10,842 nt of DNA from an uncultured Bacteroidales bacterium (GTDB lineage Bacteria > Bacteroidota > Bacteroidia > Bacteroidales > UBA4417), in the NCBI GenBank assembly GCA_903917425.1, contig CAIXAQ010000011.1, forward strand, positions 1-10,842. The letters run 5' to 3'. This document shows, piece by piece, positions 6,562 to 10,842 of this stretch (within the stretch, counting starts at the first letter, position 1; every line of letters starts with the position of its first letter). The position numbers and the translations under genes are program-made. The notes beneath the pieces were generated by a model. The model was not told the origin of the DNA and made no database searches. It was given only the letters and a program-made list of their open reading frames with translations.

Positions 6562-7642
6562 GAAGCGTAAAAAATCACCGGCTCTTTTCACGCCCTCCGG
6601 GTGCCTTACAAGCGAAGCTCTGATGCTTATTGTAACAGGTTCATTGCTTGAGTTGGACTTGGCAAATGCACAGAAACATATTTCGGAGTGTCCATTGTGT
6701 ACTGACGCGGCAGAAGGTCTTCGCTTATGGCTGGAGGAAAACAAACCTGATCCGGCCAGCACTGTTTATCCAACCCCGGTTTTTAATTCTAAAAAACCTG
6801 AACTTTCGGATACAAAAACACACGTACCTTCACGCAGGACGAAATTGGCTGGTTCGGATACAAATTTATTTAATGAAAGAACCGTCAGGATCAACGAAAG
6901 AATTCAACAACGACTTCACAAGCATGTCACCTACGAAGCCGAAGACAGTAAAAGGATTTCCTACAAGCCGTTTGTTTGGATTGCAGCAGCGGCTTCAGTT
7001 ATACTTTTAATCGGCAGCTTTTTTGTAGTATGGATACAAAACCAGTATGATAGTCAAAAATTGGCAAAACAACGCACTGCTGAATTAGCAATGCTCGAAA
7101 GCCTGGCAAGTTCTGACTCTATTACTGTAACATTACCTGAATATAAGGCTGTTCATTCAATGAAGGGAGTGACAGGAGCATTAAGAAAAACGAGTGGAAT
7201 TGTTGAAGATTCCGAGATACTCAATCAGGATGAACTCGCAGTGACACCGGCAAGCAATTCAGTTCCGGAAGCATTGGAACAGGAACTAAAAGCAGCAGAA
7301 ACAGAGAAAGCCGATGAAGAGTCCATGGCAGTATTTACAATTGTTGAAGAAATGCCTTCGTTCCCGGGTGGTGATACTGAGCGAAACAAATTTCTTGCCG
7401 AAAATATCCGATACCCTCAGCAGGCAAGGGAATTGGGCATACAAGGCATTGTTTATATCAGTTTTATTATTAACGCCTCCGGGAAAATGGAAGATGCAAA
7501 AATCATTCGTGGTATCGGCGGAGGCTGCGACGAAGAAGCATTACGCGTTGTAAAACTTATGCCTCCCTGGAAACCAGGCCGTCAGAATGGAAAAACGGTA
7601 AGAACTCTCTTTAATATGCCTGTTAATTTTAAATTGCAATAG
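6554..7642 (+). CDS. Anti-sigma factor fused to a TonB C-terminal domain
   Basis: A 362-residue predicted single-pass membrane protein. Residues 15-60 form a zinc-binding anti-sigma-type domain. It has H42-x3-C46-x2-C49 (HISECPLC, then DAAEGL) and an upstream cysteine, C17, at the spacing of the fourth metal ligand. Residues 61-135 are a hydrophilic linker. One membrane helix lies at about 139-161 (FVWIAAAASVILLIGSFFVVW). Residues 162-258 are a Glu/Ala-rich spacer without the proline-rich stretch usual in TonB. Residues 262-362 are a complete TonB C-terminal domain (EEMPSFPGGD, RYPQQA, GIQG, GIGGGCDEEALRVV, MPVNFK). It lies directly after its sigma gene with an 8-base overlap. The inferred topology puts the zinc domain in the cytoplasm, holding the sigma factor, and the TonB domain in the periplasm, where it could touch a TonB-dependent receptor. 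Alternatively it may have kept only a scaffold function. Confidence 0.88.
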   Translation: MSEKRKKSPALFTPSGCLTSEALMLIVTGSLLELDLANAQKHISECPLCTDAAEGLRLWLEENKPDPASTVYPTPVFNSKKPELSDTKTHVPSRRTKLAGSDTNLFNERTVRINERIQQRLHKHVTYEAEDSKRISYKPFVWIAAAASVILLIGSFFVVWIQNQYDSQKLAKQRTAELAMLESLASSDSITVTLPEYKAVHSMKGVTGALRKTSGIVEDSEILNQDELAVTPASNSVPEALEQELKAAETEKADEESMAVFTIVEEMPSFPGGDTERNKFLAENIRYPQQARELGIQGIVYISFIINASGKMEDAKIIRGIGGGCDEEALRVVKLMPPWKPGRQNGKTVRTLFNMPVNFKLQ

Positions 7643-7651
7643 CTCTATATC

Positions 7652-7721
7652 TTTGGCTCTACTGGTAATTTAGTGAAAAAAATATTGTCGGAAGTTAGAA
7701 GTTTGGAGTCGGAAGCTACAC
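7652..7721 (+). repeat. Dispersed intergenic repeat, copy A (24-base leader plus heptads)
   Basis: TTTGGCTCTA at 7652-7661 and TAATTTAGTG at 7666-7675 recur with the same 4-base gap at 10633-10656. Both copies are followed within a few bases by 7-base units; here they are GTCGGAA, GTTAGAA, GTTTGGA, GTCGGAA at 7687-7714. It lies just after the anti-sigma gene stop. The tail contains an 8-bp inverted repeat (AAGCTACA 7713-7720/TGTAGCTT 7743-7750). Confidence 0.7.
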
Positions 7722-7766
7722 GTAAAAAATTACCCCTAATCTTGTAGCTTTATGCTAAAAAACAAC

Positions 7767-7802
7767 ACCACAGAGGCACTGAGAGCACTGAGGAACACTG
7801 AG
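7767..7802. repeat. Four-unit 9-base tandem repeat
   Basis: Four consecutive 9-base units, ACCACAGAG, GCACTGAGA, GCACTGAGG and AACACTGAG, end 7 bases before the response-regulator stop codon. It is a different family from the 7-base repeats and is non-coding. It lies in the 167-base gap between two convergent genes, where I see no classical terminator. Confidence 0.7.
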
Positions 7803-7809
7803 AAAATGC

Positions 7810-8589
7810 TTATTCCGGTTCACTGTTCATCCAGGCCTTGAAAGCTGCGGTCTTGGACCGGCTGACAATTATTTCCAGTTTTAGCTCGACATTGATTTCA
7901 ACCTTGAGTTTGAAATTGAAATAGTTATGCACTTTGCGGATGGAATCAGAAGAGATTATAAATTGCCGGTTTACCCTGAAAAAGAGTTTTGGATCCAGTT
8001 TCGTGGATAATTCTTCAATCGAATGTGGAATTATATATCGTTTGTTGTCGTGGGTGAGCAGAAAAACTTCCTTGTCCTCCGCGTAAAAACAGGCTGTTTC
8101 CGAAACTCTCACAGGAATCATCGCATCGCCTTTGCTGATCAGAAAACGCTCTTTGTAGGTTGATTTCTCAGGCACTTTCAAACTCCTGAGCATTTCATAT
8201 AGTTGATTGTTAGGGTTTCCAGTTCCGAAATATTGCTTCAGTTTCCACAACTTATCCAGCGAAGTTTTCAGTTTTTCCCTACTCACAGGTTTCAATAGGT
8301 AGTCAATGCTATTAATCTCGAATGCCTGCAAAGCGTACTCGTCGTAAGCCGTTGTAAAAATAACGGGAGTTTCAATTTTTATTTCTTCAAAAATGGAAAA
8401 ACTCTTCCCGTCGGCCAGTTGAATATCCAGCAAAATCAGGTCGTAAACCGGATTTGATTTCAAATGGGCAATGGTTGCTGTAACTGTATCAATCGGGCCG
8501 TGAATCTCGGCGCCGGGCTCAATTTCTTTTACCAGCTGCGCAAGACGTTCAGCAGCTAGTTCTTCATCTTCAACAATCAGTATCTTCAT
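7810..8589 (-). CDS. LytTR-family response regulator
   Basis: A 259-residue two-component response regulator. The receiver domain at 1-120 has the acidic pair E7/D8, the phospho-acceptor D55 (LILLDIQLADG), the switch threonines T79/T80 (FTTAYDEYA) and the conserved K100 (LLKPVS). The LytTR DNA-binding domain spans about 145-255, with FFRVNRQFIIS and the closing VSRSKTAAFKAWM. LytTR proteins bind as dimers to pairs of short direct-repeat sites, and the usual architecture and length match. The start ATG is unambiguous from MKILIVEDE. The gene follows the sensor kinase in the same direction, but 232 bases apart, most of that being the 7-base tandem repeat. The two are clearly a cognate pair by family, since LytS/YehU kinases pair with LytTR regulators. 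Confidence 0.95.
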   Translation of the reverse strand: MKILIVEDEELAAERLAQLVKEIEPGAEIHGPIDTVTATIAHLKSNPVYDLILLDIQLADGKSFSIFEEIKIETPVIFTTAYDEYALQAFEINSIDYLLKPVSREKLKTSLDKLWKLKQYFGTGNPNNQLYEMLRSLKVPEKSTYKERFLISKGDAMIPVRVSETACFYAEDKEVFLLTHDNKRYIIPHSIEELSTKLDPKLFFRVNRQFIISSDSIRKVHNYFNFKLKVEINVELKLEIIVSRSKTAAFKAWMNSEPE

Positions 8590-8604
8590 ATTGGGATGGT
8601 TTAA

Positions 8605-8807
8605 TTTGGAAACTGGAAACTGGAAACTGGAGGCTGGAAACTGGAGACTGGAGACTGGATTCTGGATTCTGGAAACAGGATTCTATATTCTGGATTCTGG
8701 ATTCTGGATTCTGGATTCTGGAAACAGGAGACAGGACTCTATATTCTGGATTCTGCATTCTTAATTCTGAATTCTGCATTCTGACGGCTAGAAACTGAAA
8801 CATGAAA
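8605..8807. repeat. 29-unit degenerate heptanucleotide tandem repeat
   Basis: From 8605 to 8807 the sequence divides without a break into 29 units of 7 bases. Two main unit types alternate in blocks: ACTGGAA/ACTGGAG at 8612-8660 and TCTGGAT at 8661-8779, with variants such as ACAGGAT, TCTATAT and TCTGCAT. No unit is inserted or deleted out of phase. A higher-order pattern is also visible: TCTGGAA-ACAGGAT-TCTATAT-TCTGGAT at 8668-8695 recurs, with one extra unit, at 8717-8751. The array fills almost the whole gap between the kinase and regulator genes. The 7-base period rules out a coding repeat. Confidence 0.95.
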
Positions 8808-8821
8808 CCCTGAAACCAAAT

Positions 8822-9889
8822 TTATATCGACTTCTCAAACAACGGCAACATCACCACAAATTTACTGTTTTCATTTTTAACAATAATATCTTTCCCTGCA
8901 AGATGAATATACCGGTTACGGATATTATTGAGGCCGACACCCGTTGAAGGATCTTTGTCAATTTTGGCTTTCACCGTATTTTCAATTACAACAAACAGAT
9001 TATCAATTGCATAAACTCTTACACGCAGAGGATCATCCTTCGAAACCACATTGTGTTTTATCGCATTTTCGAGCAACATTTGCAATGCCAACGGTGGCAT
9101 AGCATAATGGTAGTACTTTTCGGGGACATCGAATTCAACCTGGAGCTTGTCGCCAAAACGACTTTGCTGAATAAACACGTAATCGCGGGCAATATTCAGT
9201 TCGTCGCGCAGCAACACGGCTTCTTTATCGCGCGATTGCAGCATATAGCGCATTATTTCCGAAATGCTTTCCACGTACCTCGATGCCACAGGGTTATCAT
9301 TAACCAGCATCAGCAAGGTATTCAGGCTGTTGAACAGGAAATGTGGATTTACCTGGTTGCGCAAAGTATCGTATCGCGCTTCGAGATTGGCTTTTTCCAG
9401 GGCCTGTGTCCGGAGCAGATTCTCTTTCCACTGTATAAAAAATGCTACCGAAGCATAAATGGAACTGATCATGAAGGTAATAAGTAACGAGCCTATAATC
9501 AGCGCGGTTTTATCTGATTTTGAAATCGAAACTTTCAGGAAATGTTCGGCCGAATAAATTTCCCCAAGTTCGACTAACATGACAAAAATACAAAGCGCAA
9601 TTACCTGGAATGCAATAAGTTTAGCTGTTTCTTTAAAAACGGAAAAACGACGAATGGCATACTGAATTATTAGCATGCTCCCGTTCCAAATCAAAGCAGT
9701 CCGGATAAAGGATAAAAGGAAAGCTTTCATATAACCCGCTCCTCCTTGCGCAAAGCCAAAATCGAGAAACACGGAAACTGCTGAAATAACAGTTATTCCC
9801 ACAATCCTGATAATTACTTCGCGCAAATGACCTGGGGGCGGTTGAAGCGCAGGGGCGCAATCGATTGTTTCGGGAGAAGATGTTTTCAT
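8822..9889 (-). CDS. LytS/YehU-type sensor histidine kinase
   Basis: A 355-residue membrane histidine kinase. Four membrane helices lie at about 24-46, 54-78, 89-108 and 128-152. They are followed by a short coiled-coil-like linker (ENLLRTQALEKANLEARYDT). The His_kinase domain has the phospho-acceptor H183 in QVNPHFLFNSLN. The ATPase domain has the N-box LLENAIKHN (272-280) and the glycine box GVGLNNIRNR (317-326). The DHp and catalytic motifs are those of the LytS/YehU family, whose members act on LytTR regulators. There is no separate periplasmic sensor domain, so the signal is probably read within or near the membrane. The ATG at 9889 gives a normal family length. It is transcribed leftward ahead of the response regulator at 7810-8589. 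Confidence 0.95.
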   Translation of the reverse strand: MKTSSPETIDCAPALQPPPGHLREVIIRIVGITVISAVSVFLDFGFAQGGAGYMKAFLLSFIRTALIWNGSMLIIQYAIRRFSVFKETAKLIAFQVIALCIFVMLVELGEIYSAEHFLKVSISKSDKTALIIGSLLITFMISSIYASVAFFIQWKENLLRTQALEKANLEARYDTLRNQVNPHFLFNSLNTLLMLVNDNPVASRYVESISEIMRYMLQSRDKEAVLLRDELNIARDYVFIQQSRFGDKLQVEFDVPEKYYHYAMPPLALQMLLENAIKHNVVSKDDPLRVRVYAIDNLFVVIENTVKAKIDKDPSTGVGLNNIRNRYIHLAGKDIIVKNENSKFVVMLPLFEKSI

Positions 9890-10023
9890 TTATTTTTGAG
9901 TATAATTAGGTGAGCTAAACTATAGTTTTTGTGACGATTCCTTATCAGCGTTTAATATTCTTAAACAATTTTAAAAGAACTTTATTGCTTCAAGCTATCG
10001 TTGATGATTGGTTTTGATGCCTT

Positions 10024-10031
10024 CAAATTTA
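10024..10031 (-). promoter_or_regulatory. Possible -7 element upstream of the sensor kinase
   Basis: On the minus strand this reads TAAATTTG, an exact TAnnTTTG match, overlapping the oxidoreductase stop codon and about 135 bases before the kinase ATG. No TTG lies at the expected -33 spacing. Without a terminator between the genes, the kinase may also be read through from the oxidoreductase. Confidence 0.3.
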
Positions 10032-10607
10032 CTTCAGATGTTCCCCCAACTGTTCTGCCTGTTGAAGCCACTCTTTTCTCTTGTTTTCTGTCGAATTCTT
10101 AATCGGATTAAACACGGTAATTTTAACCGGTTTTATTCCGCAGAACCCTAAAATACCTGTTTTCATTGAATTATGACCCGGACTTTTCACGAATATCGAA
10201 TAATACCATTTGGGCGAATCCATTGTTACAATAAGCCTTGCTGATTTCCCACTCAGCAATTTATCAACCAGTACACTGTTTTCCCGGTACCTGAAAGCAA
10301 ATCCCGGGAGAAAGGTTCTGTCGATAAATCCCTTCAGCAGAGCAGGATATGTGGCCCACCAGTTAGGATAAACCAGGACTATATGATCTGCTTTCAGGAT
10401 TTCCTGTTGCATCATCAGCAAATCGGGTTCCAGTTCGGTTCGTTTCCTGAATCCGTTGGCTAAACTGGGATTAAATTTCAAATCGGTCAGGTTTACCAGG
10501 CGGCATTCGGCTCCGACCGAATCGGCTCCTTTTTTATAGCTCAGGGCCAATTCGTTACAGAAACTTTGCTTGTCGGGATGCCCGTTTATGATTAGTACTT
10601 TTTTCAT
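10029..10607 (-). CDS. NAD(P)H-dependent oxidoreductase, flavodoxin-like fold (quinone reductase family)
   Basis: A 192-residue soluble flavoprotein of the NAD(P)H dehydrogenase (quinone)/Flavodoxin_2 family, which also includes KefF, MdaB and YwrO. The N-terminal strand-loop (KKVLIINGHPDKQSFCNEL) is the flavin-phosphate-binding site. The family signature LVYPNWWATYPALLKGFIDRT followed by LPGFAF is intact, as is the C-terminal GHNSMKTGILGFCGIKPVK. Members reduce quinones or related electrophiles by two electrons; some regulate K+ efflux channels. The substrate cannot be told here. Length is normal for the family and there is no signal peptide, so it is cytoplasmic. The ATG at 10607 starts exactly at the conserved first beta strand. 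No Shine-Dalgarno sequence is visible. It lies upstream of, and in the same direction as, the kinase gene, with a 139-base gap and no functional link evident. Confidence 0.93.
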   Translation of the reverse strand: MKKVLIINGHPDKQSFCNELALSYKKGADSVGAECRLVNLTDLKFNPSLANGFRKRTELEPDLLMMQQEILKADHIVLVYPNWWATYPALLKGFIDRTFLPGFAFRYRENSVLVDKLLSGKSARLIVTMDSPKWYYSIFVKSPGHNSMKTGILGFCGIKPVKITVFNPIKNSTENKRKEWLQQAEQLGEHLK

Positions 10608-10632
10608 GGTATTTGGAATCTTGTTTTAATAA

Positions 10633-10702
10633 TTTGGCTCTAAAGTTAATTTAGTGCGGAAGATTAGGGTCGGAAGTCGGGAGTCGGGAGTCGGAAGAAA
10701 CC
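10633..10702 (+). repeat. Dispersed intergenic repeat, copy B (24-base leader plus heptads)
   Basis: TTTGGCTCTA at 10633-10642 and TAATTTAGTG at 10647-10656 match copy A at 21 of 24 positions with the same spacing. The 7-base units GTGCGGA, AGATTAG, GGTCGGA, AGTCGGG, AGTCGGG, AGTCGGA follow at 10654-10695. The tract ends with GAAACCCTGAAA at 10697-10708, a 12-base string also found at the end of the large array (8804-8815). Confidence 0.7.
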
Positions 10703-10825
10703 CTGAAATTTATTAAAAAAAAGGTTGTTTTTGGGCAATTACCCTTCTTCAAATGTTGACAATTATTAGTTGTATTAATTTCAAAATGGCTCTTTCTTCC
10801 GTCTTCTGGCTTCCGTCTTCCGACC
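10668..10825. repeat. Imperfect foldback element with heptad-repeat arms
   Basis: The 33-base arms 10668-10700 and 10793-10825 are reverse complements at 27 of 33 positions and are made of 7-base units (AGTCGGG/AGTCGGA left; TCTTCCG, TCTTCTG, GCTTCCG, TCTTCCG right). An inner 6-bp pair GAAATT (10705-10710)/AATTTC (10777-10782) continues the fold. The roughly 90-base AT-rich interior has no coding frame. TGGCTCT at 10787-10793 abuts the right arm, as TTTGGCTCTA precedes copies A and B. Confidence 0.65.
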
Positions 10826-10842
10826 TTTTTTAACCTAATTCA

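Noticed and set aside
7648..7655. TATCTTTG as an active promoter after the anti-sigma gene
   Set aside because: No TTG lies 19-21 bases upstream and no plus-strand gene follows. It is noted only as part of the dispersed repeat.
8570..8803. A 77-codon minus-strand open frame (repetitive QNPES/SPVSS peptide) across the kinase-regulator gap
   Set aside because: It is the translation of the 7-base tandem repeat. Three units give a 7-residue peptide period, stops are absent by composition, and it overlaps the real regulator start in another frame.
8605..8807. CRISPR array
   Set aside because: Units are 7 bases with no spacers, and no cas genes are nearby.
9053..9487. 144-codon plus-strand open frame
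   Set aside because: It is antisense to the histidine kinase, whose motifs are intact, and it has no recognisable domain.
9917..9928. Perfect 12-bp palindrome AAACTATAGTTT upstream of the sensor kinase, possible operator
   Set aside because: A 12-bp AT-rich palindrome is expected by chance a few times in a window this size. It is not a LytTR direct-repeat site, and no second copy was seen.

Overview
The window reads as chromosomal DNA of a member of the Bacteroidota, probably an environmental relative of the Bacteroidales. Four things point there: a C-terminal type IX secretion sorting domain, promoters of the TTG-N19/20-TAnnTTTG type rather than E. coli -35/-10 boxes, TonB C-terminal domains with the Bacteroidota GIGGGCDEEA signature, and starts with little or no Shine-Dalgarno sequence. 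There are no RNA genes, transposases or CRISPR arrays.

Left part (1-2454). The window opens inside the 3' end of an outer-membrane beta-barrel gene. A 670-residue secreted protein with three PKD domains and a T9SS sorting domain follows, closed by a strong terminator. Next is a two-gene operon (2663-4596): a PadR-family repressor overlapping a PspC-domain membrane protein by 4 bases. Its promoter carries a perfect 9-bp inverted repeat centred on the -33 box, a good candidate autoregulatory operator.

Centre (4616-7642). Two back-to-back terminators separate the PspC gene from a leftward TonB gene. A 425-base intergenic region with inverted repeats lies between it and a rightward operon encoding an ECF-type sigma factor and, overlapping it by 8 bases, a membrane protein. 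That protein joins an N-terminal zinc-binding anti-sigma domain, one membrane helix and a periplasmic TonB C-terminal domain. Its TonB domain is about 70% identical to that of the neighbouring TonB. This fusion, paired with its own sigma factor and a divergent TonB paralogue, is the most interesting arrangement here. It suggests that the anti-sigma factor contacts a TonB-dependent outer-membrane partner directly.

Right part (7643-10842). On the minus strand lie an FMN/FAD-binding NAD(P)H oxidoreductase, a LytS/YehU-type sensor kinase and a LytTR response regulator. The kinase and regulator genes are separated by 203 bases of degenerate 7-base tandem repeat (29 units in perfect phase). Smaller heptad tracts occur at 7687-7714, 10654-10702 and 10795-10822. 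Two of them share a 24-base leader, so they look like copies of a dispersed intergenic element. A separate 9-base repeat (four units) lies at 7767-7802.
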